NCBI RefSeq assembly: GCF_024362405.1
Contig: NZ_CP101454.1
Location: forward strand, 1,984,001 to 2,048,000
Source of the DNA: Halorarius litoreus
GTDB taxonomy: Archaea > Halobacteriota > Halobacteria > Halobacteriales > Haloarculaceae
Reading direction: 5' to 3'
Length of the DNA: 64,000 nt
The notes under the pieces are model-generated. The model did not search any database, had not been told where the DNA came from, and was given only the letters and a program-made list of their open reading frames with translations. Positions 53,131 through 62,156 of this stretch are shown here, one piece after another. Position numbers and translations under genes: made by a program. Within the stretch, counting starts at the first letter, position 1; each line of letters starts with the position of its first letter.

Positions 53131-54834
53131 TCAGACCGCTTCGGGACCGGTCTTCCCCGTCCGAATCTGGTGTGCCTCCTCGACGGGGAGGATGAACACC
53201 TTCCCGTCGCCCGGTTCGCCCGTGGTTCCGGAGTCGCGGATGGCCTGTGCGACCTCCTCGGCCGGCACGTCGGCGACGACACACTCGATCTTCACCTTCT
53301 GGTGGAGGTCGACCGTGTACTCCTCGCCGCGCCACTGGCCCTTCTTCGCGGGCTGTGAGCCGCGTCCGGAGACGTTCGTGACGGTGAGCGAGGGCGCGCC
53401 GATTTCGGCGAGTCCACGCTTCACGTCGGAGAGCTTGTCCGGGCGGATGTACGCCATGACGAGCTTGATGCCGCCGTCGTTCGGGCGGCCGCCGTCGGTG
53501 CGGATGATGCCACCGTCGGCGGCGGTGTCGCGACCGCCGAACTCGGGGTAGGTGTCGACGCCGTGTTCCGAGACGTCGAGGCCCTCGCGCTCGTGGTCAG
53601 GCGAGACACGCGCCTCACCCATCGCCCGGAGCAGGCCGAAGACGGCGGCCGTGGCGGCGACCGTCCAGACGGTGATGAGGACAACGAGTGCGACCTGGCC
53701 GACGAGCGCGTCGGTGAAGAACGCGACGTCGAAGCCGCTCGCCCACGTCGGGACGGCGACGAACGGGTACAGCAGCGCGCCGAGCAGGCCCGCCGAGCCG
53801 TGAACCGGGAACACCGCACAGACGTCGTCGATCTTCAGCCGCTTCTCGACGAACTCGAAGACGATGGGGAGCTGGGCCCCGGCGATGAGGCCGACGGCGA
53901 GCGCACCCACCCACAGGATGTCGTCGGTGATCGAGGTGATACCGACGAGGCCGGCGAGCATCCCGTTGGCGACGTACAGCGTGTCGACCTTGCCGGTCTT
54001 CAGCATCGCCATTCCACCTGCCCCGATGGCCCCGGCGGCCATCCCGAGCGTCGTGGTCAGGGCGACGCGGCCGACGTAGTCGAACGCGCCGAGTGCGAGC
54101 ACGCCCTCGGCGGCCTCGCCGGAACTGAATACGGACGCGGCGGTGCCGACGTTGAAGCCGTACCAGCCGAACGCGAGGATGAGCGTCCCCAGGACGGCGA
54201 AGGTCAGCGAGTGGCCGGGGATGACGTTGACGCTCCCGTCCTCGTTGTAACGGTCGAGCCGGGGGCCGATGATCCACGCCGCGGTGAGGCCGGCGACGCC
54301 GCCCATGCCGTGGACGATGACGCCGCCCGCGAAGTCGTGGAAGCCGATGACCGACAGGATGCCGCCGGCCCACGTGAACCCGACGACGACCGGGTAGATG
54401 ACCGCCGCGAGCAGGATGGTGTACGTCACGTACGCGCGGAGCTTCGCGCGCCCCGCCACGGCGCCGGAGACGATGGTCGCCGCCGTCATGGCGAACACCG
54501 CGCCGAACAGCCAGCTGACCCAGCCGCCCGAGTCGGACGACCAGGTGGCGACGATGTCCGAGAGCGCGTACGAGCCGCCACTCGTCAGACCACCGACGAC
54601 GGTCGAGACGCCTGCCCCCACGAGGAAGAACGCGATGACGCCGATACTCCACGTCAGCATGTTCTTCGTGAGCTGGTTCGCGACGTTCTTCGAGCGCACC
54701 TGCCCCGCCTCCAGCATGGCGAAGCCGGCGTGCATGAAGAAGATGAGGAAGGTGACGGTCAACACCCACAGCAGGTTGACCCCTTCCGCGAGCGTCGCGA
54801 TGTCGACGCCCGACTGCAGGACGATACCGTTCAT
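53131..54834 (-). CDS. amt: Ammonium transporter fused to P-II protein (Amt-GlnK)
   Basis: A 567-residue in-frame fusion. Residues 1-415 form an Amt channel with 11 helices, including the [16 protein letters not shown] and [12 protein letters not shown] motifs with pore His residues. A linker (about 415-455, [15 protein letters not shown] and Gly/Asp-rich) joins a complete GlnK-type P-II domain, [20 protein letters not shown] to the end, with T-loop Tyr in [11 protein letters not shown] normally blocks Amt when glutamine/ATP status signals nitrogen sufficiency; here it is tethered. The position equivalent to Tyr46 of the T-loop is Trp (GQWRG). Paralogous amt and glnK are separate at 55.5-57.3 kb. 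Confidence 0.95.
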   Translation of the reverse strand: MNGIVLQSGVDIATLAEGVNLLWVLTVTFLIFFMHAGFAMLEAGQVRSKNVANQLTKNMLTWSIGVIAFFLVGAGVSTVVGGLTSGGSYALSDIVATWSSDSGGWVSWLFGAVFAMTAATIVSGAVAGRAKLRAYVTYTILLAAVIYPVVVGFTWAGGILSVIGFHDFAGGVIVHGMGGVAGLTAAWIIGPRLDRYNEDGSVNVIPGHSLTFAVLGTLILAFGWYGFNVGTAASVFSSGEAAEGVLALGAFDYVGRVALTTTLGMAAGAIGAGGMAMLKTGKVDTLYVANGMLAGLVGITSITDDILWVGALAVGLIAGAQLPIVFEFVEKRLKIDDVCAVFPVHGSAGLLGALLYPFVAVPTWASGFDVAFFTDALVGQVALVVLITVWTVAATAAVFGLLRAMGEARVSPDHEREGLDVSEHGVDTYPEFGGRDTAADGGIIRTDGGRPNDGGIKLVMAYIRPDKLSDVKRGLAEIGAPSLTVTNVSGRGSQPAKKGQWRGEEYTVDLHQKVKIECVVADVPAEEVAQAIRDSGTTGEPGDGKVFILPVEEAHQIRTGKTGPEAV

Positions 54835-54975
54835 TCGCTATCACGTGGACGAGTGTCCACCTTCGAGACGATTTCTGCAATGATGTTGCGCTGCGTCACG
54901 GGAGAGCGTGACGTAACTCCTATACATAAGTATTTGCTTGAAAAACGTGCTTTTTCGCATTATATTAGGGACGGC

Positions 54976-55021
54976 CGTCCAAAATAGGGTACGATATTAC
55001 GGATATAAGGTCGTTCTTCGT
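54976..55021 (-). promoter_or_regulatory. 46-bp nitrogen-gene upstream element, copy 2
   Basis: Its 27-bp core is 54995-55021 and it ends 142 bp upstream of the Amt-GlnK start, the same distance as copy 1. A possible TATA sequence (TATACATAAG, 54921-54930) lies 46 bp further toward the gene. Confidence 0.85.
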
Positions 55022-55120
55022 CAGGTAATTCGGCGAATGTTCGCCGCGAAGCTGTACGACCGTCCAGCGTGGAACGCCGAAACATTCGGGATTCGGTCGG
55101 TGCGCGCGTGGTGCGCGCGC

Positions 55121-55546
55121 CTACAGCAGGTCGCGCTGGTCCCCCTCGACGACCGTCCGGAGCGCGTCGTTCGCGCCGACGCGGTGGACGCGGTCGTCGG
55201 TCGCCAGCCGCGCGAGGAACGCCTCGCGGGCCGTGCCGGTGGTGAACCGACAGACGGCAAGCAGGTTCTCGCTCCCGGTCAGTTCGAACACCGAGAGCGC
55301 CCCGGCGTCGCGGAGCCACGCGGCGACCGCCGGGACGTCCGGGCGTGACACCGCCAGCCGGACCAGCACCGTCCGCGCGTCGAGCGCGTCGTGGTCGACG
55401 AGCGGTGCGTACCCCCTGATGCGGCCGTCGGCTTCGAGTGCATCCAGTCGCCTCCCGAGTGTCGCGGCGAGTGAGCGCCGCCCGACAGGCTCGTCGTGGC
55501 CCCCGACCGAGGAATCCGCTCCCCGCCCGTCGGGCCGTCCGGACAC
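55121..55546 (-). CDS. Lrp/AsnC-type regulator with shortened HTH
   Basis: A 141-residue protein. Its C-terminal two-thirds is a normal RAM domain (RIRGYAPLVDHDALDARTVL, VFELTGSENLLAVCRF, DRVHRVGANDALRTVV). The N-terminal HTH is short: the recognition-helix-like AATLGRRLDALEADGR is kept, but the typical first helix DxxDRxIL is replaced by Gly/Ser-rich residues. It starts with GTG at 55546, 2 bp after the glnK stop, so it is the third gene of an amt-glnK-lrp operon. DNA binding may be altered; it could act as a partner of another Lrp. Confidence 0.8.
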   Translation of the reverse strand: MSGRPDGRGADSSVGGHDEPVGRRSLAATLGRRLDALEADGRIRGYAPLVDHDALDARTVLVRLAVSRPDVPAVAAWLRDAGALSVFELTGSENLLAVCRFTTGTAREAFLARLATDDRVHRVGANDALRTVVEGDQRDLL

Positions 55547-55548
55547 GC

Positions 55549-55896
55549 TCAGACGGCCTCGAGACCGGTCTTGCCGGTGCGGATCTGGTAGGCCGAGTCG
55601 ACGGGGAGGATGAACACCTTCCCGTCGCCCGGCTCACCGGTCTTCGCCGCCTCGCAGATGGCCTCGGCGACGTCGCTCCCCTCGATGTCCGCGACGACGC
55701 ACTCGACTTTCACCTTCTGGTGGAGGTCGACGGTGTACTCCTCGCCGCGGTACTGGCTCGTTTTCGCGGGCTGCGACCCACGACCGGAGACGTTCGTGAC
55801 GGTGAGCGAGGGTGCGCCGACCTCGGCGAGCCCACGCTTCACGTCCGCTAGTTTGTCCGGGCGGATGTACGCGATGACCATCTCGATGTCGCTCAT
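55549..55896 (-). CDS. glnK: Nitrogen regulatory protein P-II (GlnK)
   Basis: A 115-residue GlnK that senses ATP/ADP and 2-oxoglutarate and gates the ammonium channel. [18 protein letters not shown] begins the fold; the T-loop contains [21 protein letters not shown] (two Tyr, positions like 46 and 51) and the C-terminus has [19 protein letters not shown] with basic ATP-binding residues. The ATGA overlap with the amt stop shows close coupling. It is followed 2 bp later by an Lrp-type gene. Confidence 0.95.
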   Translation of the reverse strand: MSDIEMVIAYIRPDKLADVKRGLAEVGAPSLTVTNVSGRGSQPAKTSQYRGEEYTVDLHQKVKVECVVADIEGSDVAEAICEAAKTGEPGDGKVFILPVDSAYQIRTGKTGLEAV

Positions 55897-57275
55897 TCGG
55901 CGTCACCCCCCTCGGACGCGGTGTTGCCACCGTCGGTGCGAACTTCGTAGCCGCCGTCGGCGACCGCCGGGCGGTCGCTCCCGCTGTCGGCGGTGAACTC
56001 GGGGTAGGCGGACATGCCGTGTTCGCCCTGGTCGAGGCCGAGTTCCTCCTCCTCGGCGCTGACACGCAGGCCGATGGTCGCCTTGATGAGACCCATGACG
56101 AGCATCGTCGTCAGCACGGTCCACGTCCCGATGAGCAGGCCGCCGACGACCTGCATGATGAGCTGGTTCATCGAGAAGCCGGCCACGTCGAAGAACGGGA
56201 TGAGCATCGTGCCGATGAACCCCGCGGAGCCGTGGACGGCGAACACGCCACAGACGTCGTCGATCTTCAGGTTGTCGACGACCCAGCGGTAGACGAGCGG
56301 CGTCTGGACGCCGCCGATGATGCCGATGACGAGCGCGCCGGGCCACGAGACGTGGATACACGCGCCCGTGATGGCGACGAGGCCCGCGAGCAGGCCGTTC
56401 GCGCCGAACAGCGGGTCCGGTTTGCCCTCCCAGATGGTCGTGACCGCCGTGGAGGCGACCATGCCGGCGCCCATCGCCAGCGTGGTGTTGAGCGCGACGC
56501 GGCCGAGCGCAGCGCCGTTGAACCCACCGTCACCGGTGAGGACGGTCGCCTGCGTGCCGACGTTGAAGCCGTACCAGCCGAAGGCGAGGATGAGCGTCCC
56601 GATGACCGCGAACAGGACGCTGTGCCCCGGAATCGGCTTGGCGTTGCCGTTTTCATCGAAGCGGCCCTTTCGCGCGCCGACCATGTACGCCGCCGTGAGG
56701 CCGGCGATACCGCCCATCGCGTGGACGACGGTCGCGCCGGCGAAGTCCTTGTAGCCGACGCCGAGCGCCTCACCGAGATAGCCGGTCGAGGAGAGCAGTC
56801 CCGTGCCGCCCCACGTCGACCCGGCGACGACCGGGTAGAGCACGGCGACGAGGGCGAACGCGTAGATGACGTACGACGAGAACTTGATGCGCTCGGCGAC
56901 GGCCCCCGAGACGATGGTCGCCGCCGTCATGGCGAACACCGCACCGAACAGCCAGCCGATCCACGCGGTCGGGTCGTTGATGTACGCGAACGCCCCCGAG
57001 ATGGAGAGTTCGACGCTCGGCGAACCGAGCATCCCCGCGATGGCGGAGACGCCCGCCCCGACGAGGAAGAACACCAGTACCCCCATCGACCAGTCGACCA
57101 TGTTCTTCATCACGACGTTGCCCGCGTTCTTCGCGCGGACCTGTCCAGCCTCCAGCAGCGCGAAGCCCGGCTGCATGAAGAAGATGAGGAACGTCACGAC
57201 CAGCACCCACACCGCGTTGATGCTGTCCGCGATGGCCGTGATGTCACCCTGTAGCGGCAGGAACTCCATCATCAT
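55893..57275 (-). CDS. amt: Ammonium transporter (Amt)
   Basis: A 460-residue Amt with 11 helices that conducts NH3/NH4+. [23 protein letters not shown] is interrupted only by the first helices; [17 protein letters not shown] and [12 protein letters not shown] carry the pore His residues, and the C-terminal tail ([15 protein letters not shown]) is the P-II interaction tail. [11 protein letters not shown] at 57275 is taken as the start, excluding a basic extension to 57362. First gene of an amt-glnK-lrp operon, with the 46-bp element about 151 bp upstream. Confidence 0.94.
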   Translation of the reverse strand: MMMEFLPLQGDITAIADSINAVWVLVVTFLIFFMQPGFALLEAGQVRAKNAGNVVMKNMVDWSMGVLVFFLVGAGVSAIAGMLGSPSVELSISGAFAYINDPTAWIGWLFGAVFAMTAATIVSGAVAERIKFSSYVIYAFALVAVLYPVVAGSTWGGTGLLSSTGYLGEALGVGYKDFAGATVVHAMGGIAGLTAAYMVGARKGRFDENGNAKPIPGHSVLFAVIGTLILAFGWYGFNVGTQATVLTGDGGFNGAALGRVALNTTLAMGAGMVASTAVTTIWEGKPDPLFGANGLLAGLVAITGACIHVSWPGALVIGIIGGVQTPLVYRWVVDNLKIDDVCGVFAVHGSAGFIGTMLIPFFDVAGFSMNQLIMQVVGGLLIGTWTVLTTMLVMGLIKATIGLRVSAEEEELGLDQGEHGMSAYPEFTADSGSDRPAVADGGYEVRTDGGNTASEGGDAE

Positions 57276-57425
57276 TCGATACCTCCGAGCGATTCGAACC
57301 AAATGTCCACGTTTTCGCTTTCGTAATCCATATTCGTACTCTCGTGTGCAGTCGATGCTCACGGAGTTCCACTATATAATGCTTCGGTTGCATGTTTCAA
57401 AATTTCCTGCGTATATTACGAACAA

Positions 57426-57471
57426 CGTCCAAAATACCACACGATATTACGGATATAAGGTCGTTCTTCGT
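57426..57471 (-). promoter_or_regulatory. 46-bp nitrogen-gene upstream element, copy 3
   Basis: Its 27-bp core is 57445-57471. Plus-strand left part CGTCCAAAATA is shared with copy 2. It ends 151 bp from the amt start and 46 bp from TATATA at 57373-57379, the likely TATA box of the amt-glnK-lrp operon. Confidence 0.85.
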
Positions 57472-57650
57472 CGGAAAACTGGCCGCTCGTCGGTCGGGGA
57501 ACTGGACGGTCGTGAACCGGCGAACGAACCGAACGGTCGGAGGGTCCCGTGTGCGCGCGCCGTTCGTCTACTCTTTCGCGATTCGAGTCCGATATCGTCC
57601 AGTTGTTCGCACGTCTCCGTGACGCTGTAGAGCTGTGGGGCGGCGTCCCG

Positions 57651-57716
57651 TCAGAGACGACTCGCGATGTCCGCGAACTCGTTCGCGGGCCAGCGAACCG
57701 TCACAGACGGTTCGCT
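57651..57716 (-). repeat. Duplicated hemB 3' end with hairpin
   Basis: The last hemB codons encode FAEDIANRL-stop. About 50 bp downstream in another frame the sequence encodes EFADIASRL-stop, so the gene tail seems copied in degraded form. AGCGAACCGTC (57692-57702) pairs with GACGGTTCGCT (57706-57716) as an 11-bp hairpin across the hemB stop. Confidence 0.55.
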
Positions 57717-58681
57717 ATGTCCTCGGCGAAGTAGGTGATGATGAGGTCGGCGCCCGCGCGCTTGATACTCAGGAGCGACTCGTACGCCACGGCTTCGAGG
57801 TCGAGCCACCCCTTCTCGGCGGCAGCGTGGAGCATCGCGTACTCCCCGGAGACGTTGTAGGCGGCGATCGGGCGGTCGGTGTTCGCGCGCACGTCGCTCA
57901 CCACGTCGAGGTACGGGAGCGCCGGTTTCACCATCAGCACGTCCGCGCCCTGTTCGACGTCGAGCCGTACTTCGCGTTTCGCTTCGCGGCGATTGGCGGG
58001 GTCCATCTGGTAGTGGCGGCGGTCGCCGAACGCGGGGGCGCCGTCGGCGGCGTCGCGGAACGGCCCGTAGAACGCCGAGGCGTACTTCGCGGCGTACGCC
58101 ATGATGGGAACGCCGTCGAAGCCCACCGTGTCGAGCCCCGCCCGGATGGCGCCGACCTGGCCGTCCATCATCCCCGAGGGCGCGATCATGTCCGCACCGG
58201 CCTCGGCCTGTGAGACGGCTGTCTTCGCGTACAGGTCCAGCGTCTCGTCGTTGCGCACGGTGAGGTGGGGGTCGTCGCTGGCGTCGGCCTCGAGAACCCC
58301 ACAGTGGCCGTGGTCGGTGTACTCACAGAGACACAGGTCGGCGATGACGTAGGCGTCCGTCTCGGCTTTGATGCGCCGGGTCGCCCGCTGGACGACGCCG
58401 TCGTCGGCGTACGCCCGCGAGCCCTCGGGGTCCTTCGACGCGGGGATGCCGAACAGGATGACGGCCTCGACGCCGGTCTCCTGTATCTCGCGCACGCGCG
58501 AGACGGCCTCGTCGACGGGCACCCGCTCGTGGCCCGGCATCGACTCGATGGGCACCCGTTCGTTGGTCGTCGCGTCGACGAACACCGGGGCGATGAGGTC
58601 CGACGCCGACAGCGACGTTTCGCGCACCAGCTCACGGACGCCGTCGGTTCGGAGGCGTCGTGGTCGCTCGGTGAACTCCAT
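57701..58681 (-). CDS. hemB: Delta-aminolevulinic acid dehydratase (porphobilinogen synthase)
   Basis: HemB, 326 residues, condenses two ALA molecules to porphobilinogen for heme and cobamide synthesis. The zinc cysteines lie in [14 protein letters not shown], and the two Schiff-base lysines in [15 protein letters not shown] and [11 protein letters not shown] (last third). The ATG at 58681 gives [14 protein letters not shown], the standard start. HemL begins at 63.7 kb on the other strand, so heme genes are near but not adjacent. Its 3' end shows a short duplication. Confidence 0.95.
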   Translation of the reverse strand: MEFTERPRRLRTDGVRELVRETSLSASDLIAPVFVDATTNERVPIESMPGHERVPVDEAVSRVREIQETGVEAVILFGIPASKDPEGSRAYADDGVVQRATRRIKAETDAYVIADLCLCEYTDHGHCGVLEADASDDPHLTVRNDETLDLYAKTAVSQAEAGADMIAPSGMMDGQVGAIRAGLDTVGFDGVPIMAYAAKYASAFYGPFRDAADGAPAFGDRRHYQMDPANRREAKREVRLDVEQGADVLMVKPALPYLDVVSDVRANTDRPIAAYNVSGEYAMLHAAAEKGWLDLEAVAYESLLSIKRAGADLIITYFAEDIANRL

Positions 58682-58768
58682 AGGCGAGGTTGTGAGGGCA
58701 GGGCCTAAACCACATCGCTCAGCGGCGGTCAAAAGGGATTTACCGGCGTGCGGGATAGCGGGAGGTAG

Positions 58769-59323
58769 ATGTTGGCGCCCCTGCAGAGCGGCTCCGTCCC
58801 CCCCATCGTCGAGAACGCGCTCCGCGAGGCGATGCCTGTCGTCCGGAACATCCTCGACTCGGAGTACGCCTTCCTCATCCTACTCGGCGTGTTCGTCCTC
58901 GAAGGGGCGATGCTGATGTACTTCATGCCGAGCGAGGGCATCGTCCCGGCGGCCATCATCCTCATCGGTGGCTCGGTGGCCGAGAACGCGCTCATCATCG
59001 GCATCGCCGTCGCCGGCGCGACGGTCGGGCAGTTCGCGCTGTTCTCGCTCGCCAAACGGGGCGGCCGCGAGTACCTCCTCGAGAAGCGGTGGTTCCGCAT
59101 CTCCGAGGAGAAACTCGACCGGTTCGACGGCTGGTTCGACCGCTGGGGCCCGCTCGTCGTCCCCGTCTCGAACTCGCTGCTGTTCACCCGCGGGATGCTC
59201 ACCGTCCCCGCCGGGTTCGCCGAGATGGACGACCGCGAGTTCGTCGTCCTCTCGGCGCTCGGGACGCTCTCGTTCGAACTCATCCTCGCGGCCATCACCC
59301 TCGGCGTGCTGGGGATGCTGTGA
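58769..59323 (+). CDS. DedA/VTT-domain membrane protein
   Basis: A 184-residue membrane protein of the DedA (SNARE-associated/VTT) family. Helices include [23 protein letters not shown], split by the re-entrant F/Y..PSE motif, [18 protein letters not shown] and a last helix ending the protein. The DedA motif RW...[18 protein letters not shown] (split here by the loop) is intact. The family moves lipid or undecaprenyl-type carriers across membranes and affects envelope integrity. It is divergent from hemB with an 87-bp spacer. Confidence 0.88.
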   Translation: MLAPLQSGSVPPIVENALREAMPVVRNILDSEYAFLILLGVFVLEGAMLMYFMPSEGIVPAAIILIGGSVAENALIIGIAVAGATVGQFALFSLAKRGGREYLLEKRWFRISEEKLDRFDGWFDRWGPLVVPVSNSLLFTRGMLTVPAGFAEMDDREFVVLSALGTLSFELILAAITLGVLGML

Positions 59324-59395
59324 GCCACTTGTCACCACGTGAACGTTTCTCAGTTTCACGGAACCGATAAGGGCCCCCACGCGCTCGGTTCTGCC

Positions 59396-59956
59396 ATGCC
59401 CGGTCCCGAATTCCTTCGTGGCGACGCGGTCTCCCTCCACCCCGTCGAGGAGGACGACCTCCCGTTCCTTCAGCGACATCGCAACGACCCTGCCATCCGG
59501 TCGGGGATGACGACCGCGACGCCACAGAACGGCTACGAGGCGGAGCAGGCACACGAACGCCACAGCGGTGACGACTCCGGCGTCGGCCTGCTCATCGTTC
59601 CGCGCGAGCAGAGTTCGGCGGACGACGCGGCGCCCGACCCCGTCGGCAACGTCGTCTGCTTCGGCATCGACGAGACGCACGGCACCGGCGAGCTCGCCTG
59701 CTGGATCACGCCCGACGAGCAGGGAAACGGCTACGGGAAGGCCGGCACCGAACGCATGCTCGACCACGTCTTCGACGACCGCCGGCTCCACAAGGTCGTC
59801 GCCCGCGCGCTCGTCGGCAACACCCCGTCGCGTGCCACGCTCGAGTCCATCGGCTTCGTCGAGGAGGGCGTCCAGCGCGACGAGAAGTACGTGAACGGCG
59901 AGTTCCGCGACGTCGTGCGCTACTCCATGCTCGCCCGTGAGTGGGGTGACGACTGA
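59396..59956 (+). CDS. GNAT-family acetyltransferase, tandem copy 1
   Basis: A 186-residue acetyltransferase of the RimJ/RimL type. The acetyl-CoA loop is DEQGNGYGKAGTERML (about residues 106-121) and motif B is NTPSRATLESIGFVEEGVQ. It opens MPGPEFLRGDAVSLHPVEED, and its two downstream neighbours begin in the same way. Substrate is unknown (candidates are N-terminal Ala/Ser of proteins or small amines). Its stop overlaps the next start as TGATG. Confidence 0.9.
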   Translation: MPGPEFLRGDAVSLHPVEEDDLPFLQRHRNDPAIRSGMTTATPQNGYEAEQAHERHSGDDSGVGLLIVPREQSSADDAAPDPVGNVVCFGIDETHGTGELACWITPDEQGNGYGKAGTERMLDHVFDDRRLHKVVARALVGNTPSRATLESIGFVEEGVQRDEKYVNGEFRDVVRYSMLAREWGDD

Positions 59957-60498
59957 TGCCGGGGCCCGCCTTCCGGCACGGCGCGTCGGTCGCACTCTGT
60001 CCCGTCGAGGAGGAGGACCTGGCGTTCTGCAAACGGCTCCGCAACGACCCCGACACCCGCTGGGAACAGTTCGCGGCCACGCCGACGAACGACCAGTCCA
60101 TCGAGGAGTGGTTCGAGGAGCTGTCGAAGCCCGACACCGAGGCCGCATCCTTCCTCGTCGTCCCCGACGAGAGCGACGAGCCGGTCGGCTACGTCGAGCT
60201 CTCGGGGGTCGAACGCCCCGCCAGTCACGCGACGGTCGACTACTGCATCGCGCCGGACGAGCAGGGCAACGGCTACGCGGTCGCGGCGCTCGACCTGCTC
60301 GTCGACTACGCCATCGCGGAGCGTCGGCTCCACCGGGTGCGGACGACCGCGCTGGCCGACGACAGCGAGGCTCACGAGGCGCTCGAAGTCGTCGGCTTCG
60401 TCGAGGAGGAGACACGCCGCGAGGAGCGGTACGTCGACGGTGCGCACCGGGACGTGGTGAGCTACGCCGTCCTCGAACCCGAGTGGGGTGACGCCTGA
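59956..60498 (+). CDS. GNAT-family acetyltransferase, tandem copy 2
   Basis: A 180-residue paralog of the flanking genes. MPGPAFRHGASVALCPVEEE begins it; the acetyl-CoA loop is PDEQGNGYAVAALDLL and motif B is SEAHEALEVVGFVEEE. It is linked by one-base stop/start overlaps at both ends, so the three enzymes should be made in fixed ratio. Different sequences in the substrate-facing middle part suggest that each copy has a separate target. Confidence 0.9.
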   Translation: MPGPAFRHGASVALCPVEEEDLAFCKRLRNDPDTRWEQFAATPTNDQSIEEWFEELSKPDTEAASFLVVPDESDEPVGYVELSGVERPASHATVDYCIAPDEQGNGYAVAALDLLVDYAIAERRLHRVRTTALADDSEAHEALEVVGFVEEETRREERYVDGAHRDVVSYAVLEPEWGDA

Positions 60499-61070
60499 TG
60501 CCGGGGCCGCTGTTCCGGCAGACCGAGGACGGCGCGGTGTCGCTGCGGCCCCGCGAGCGCGAGGACAACGAGTTCTACCACCGGAACGTCAACGACCCCG
60601 ACGTGCGGCGACTGCTGCGGAACACACAGCCGAAGAACCTGAAAGCCATCGACGACGAGTTCGAGAAGTACTCGGGCAACGACGGCGAGAACGAGGGGTA
60701 CGGCTTCGTCATCTGCGCGGAGCAGATGAACGACGAGCCCACGCCCGTCGGCTCCATCGGCATCTGGAACGTCGACCACGTCAACGCCAGCGCGTGGATG
60801 GGGGCGTGGATCGACCCCGAGTTCCACGGCGAGGAGTTCGCACCCCGGGGCGCGGCGCTGGTCGTCGAGTTCGGGTTCGCCGAGTTGAACCTCAACCGCG
60901 TCCAGACCGCGGTGTTCGAGCCGAACCGGCCCTCCCAGCGCGTGATGGAGAAGCTCGGCTTCGAGCGCGAGGGCGTCCAGCGACAGGCACAGCACATCGA
61001 CGGCGAGTTCTACGACAGCTACCTCTACGGGATGCTCCGCGAGGAGTGGGACGGCGAGGAGTGGCTGTAG
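60498..61070 (+). CDS. GNAT-family acetyltransferase, tandem copy 3
   Basis: A 190-residue third paralog. MPGPLFRQTEDGAVSLRPRE begins it. The acetyl-CoA loop is degenerate: WIDPEFHGEEFAPRGAALVV occupies the place of the QGxGxA-type loop, whereas motif B (PNRPSQRVMEKLGFEREG) is conserved. Weaker CoA binding or loss of activity is possible. It closes the three-gene operon; downstream lie 455 bp without genes that end in a three-stem repeat. Confidence 0.88.
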   Translation: MPGPLFRQTEDGAVSLRPREREDNEFYHRNVNDPDVRRLLRNTQPKNLKAIDDEFEKYSGNDGENEGYGFVICAEQMNDEPTPVGSIGIWNVDHVNASAWMGAWIDPEFHGEEFAPRGAALVVEFGFAELNLNRVQTAVFEPNRPSQRVMEKLGFEREGVQRQAQHIDGEFYDSYLYGMLREEWDGEEWL

Positions 61071-61175
61071 GGGCTGACAGGCGGCCCGCGAACTGACGCG
61101 AGCAGGTGGGCCGCACACCCTCCAAGTTCTGCCCGCGACGACGCCTACGTCACGCGGGGTGTGGTCGCGTTCTGG

Positions 61176-61224
61176 TATTTAAATCTGAGGCGCGCGCTGG
61201 TCGCGCTTTCTTGCGCGACCAGCG
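61176..61224 (+). other. TATA-like box followed by 12-bp hairpin
   Basis: GGTATTTAAATCTG at 61174-61187 contains a strong TATA-like palindrome. About 20 bp on, CGCTGGTCGCGC (61195-61206) and GCGCGACCAGCG (61213-61224) form a perfect 12-bp stem with a TTTCTT loop. No ORF follows before TTTTT at 61406, so a short non-coding transcript is possible. The rest of 61071-61405 has no gene. Confidence 0.45.
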
Positions 61225-61405
61225 AGGGACCGGAGGCCCCTCGGGCCGCTCGCGCGGCGCAACTGCGCGAGGACAGCGGCGCGCGAGGGACGACTGAGCG
61301 AGCGGCGCGAGCGAAGGAGTCGGTTGGGGAGGTGTGTGGCTATGGGAGCATCCGCGAGCGACCGAAGGGAGTGAGCGGTTCACGGCGCGGCCCCGCCGCG
61401 CCCTA

Positions 61406-61518
61406 TTTTTCCGCAAGTTTTTGCCCGTCATCAGACCGCTCCGCGGTCTGATGGCCCGTCGGATTCCAGCGGAATCCGACGACGGGGGGTCGAGCGCAGC
61501 GAGACCCCCGCAGAAAAA
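61406..61518. repeat. Three-stem dispersed repeat, copy 2
   Basis: Homologous to 47346-47468. Ends are TTTTTCCGC (61406-61414) and GCAGAAAAA (61510-61518, one mismatch). Stem A is CATCAGACCGC pairing with GCGGTCTGATG; it differs from copy 1 at two pairs, both compensated on the other arm. Stem B is identical to copy 1. It ends 8 bp after the carS stop on the minus strand. Confidence 0.8.
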
Positions 61519-61525
61519 GTGCGTT

Positions 61526-62068
61526 CTAGTAGGGCTCTTCCTTCAGCCCGAGCACGTACGCGCCGGCGTTCGTCGTGAGGTGCAGAAGCGGCGTCGCCAC
61601 GAGCACCACGACCACCCGCGGGAGGGTGAACACCTCGAAGACCCACGCCGGTGCGACGAGCGTCGCGAGCAGCAGGGCGACGACGACGAAGTCGAGCTGG
61701 TCGAGCACCGGGAACGCCGCGCCCCGTTTGCGCCCCGTTCGGCGCTTGAGGAACGACGCGAGGATGTCACCGAGCATCGCGCCGAAGGCGAGCGCCACCG
61801 CGACCGCGAGCGGGAACACCGGGAGGCCGAAGCCGACGAGCGCGACGAGCGTCGGCTGGACGGCGTTGAGTGCGAGCGCGAGCGCGACGCCGACGACCGT
61901 GCCGATGGCGGTACCCCGCCACGTCTTCCCGTCGCCGAGCAGTCGTCGCCCACGCCACGTCCGGCCGCCGTCGATAGGGGCGCCACCGCCCAGGAGCACG
62001 GCGGCGTTGTTCGGGACGTACGCCGGGAGCATCGCCCACAGCGCGACCACGACCGTCTCGACGACCAT
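61526..62068 (-). CDS. carS: CDP-archaeol synthase
   Basis: CarS, 180 residues, an integral membrane CDP-2,3-bis(geranylgeranyl)-glycerol synthase that charges the archaeal lipid precursor with CTP. The metal- and CTP-binding parts are [20 protein letters not shown] and [14 protein letters not shown], followed by [16 protein letters not shown] and FPVLDQLDF. About five helices are present. [17 protein letters not shown] at 62068 is the start; frames to 62260 are antisense to proline dehydrogenase. A three-stem repeat lies 8 bp after its stop. Confidence 0.94.
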   Translation of the reverse strand: MVVETVVVALWAMLPAYVPNNAAVLLGGGAPIDGGRTWRGRRLLGDGKTWRGTAIGTVVGVALALALNAVQPTLVALVGFGLPVFPLAVAVALAFGAMLGDILASFLKRRTGRKRGAAFPVLDQLDFVVVALLLATLVAPAWVFEVFTLPRVVVVLVATPLLHLTTNAGAYVLGLKEEPY

Positions 62069-62156
62069 ACGTGCTCCTCGCACCCTGTGATAAAAACGGA
62101 CGGGATTCCGCCCGGATGCGAAAAGCATCATAAGCCGCCCAGCGGTAGTTGCGTGC

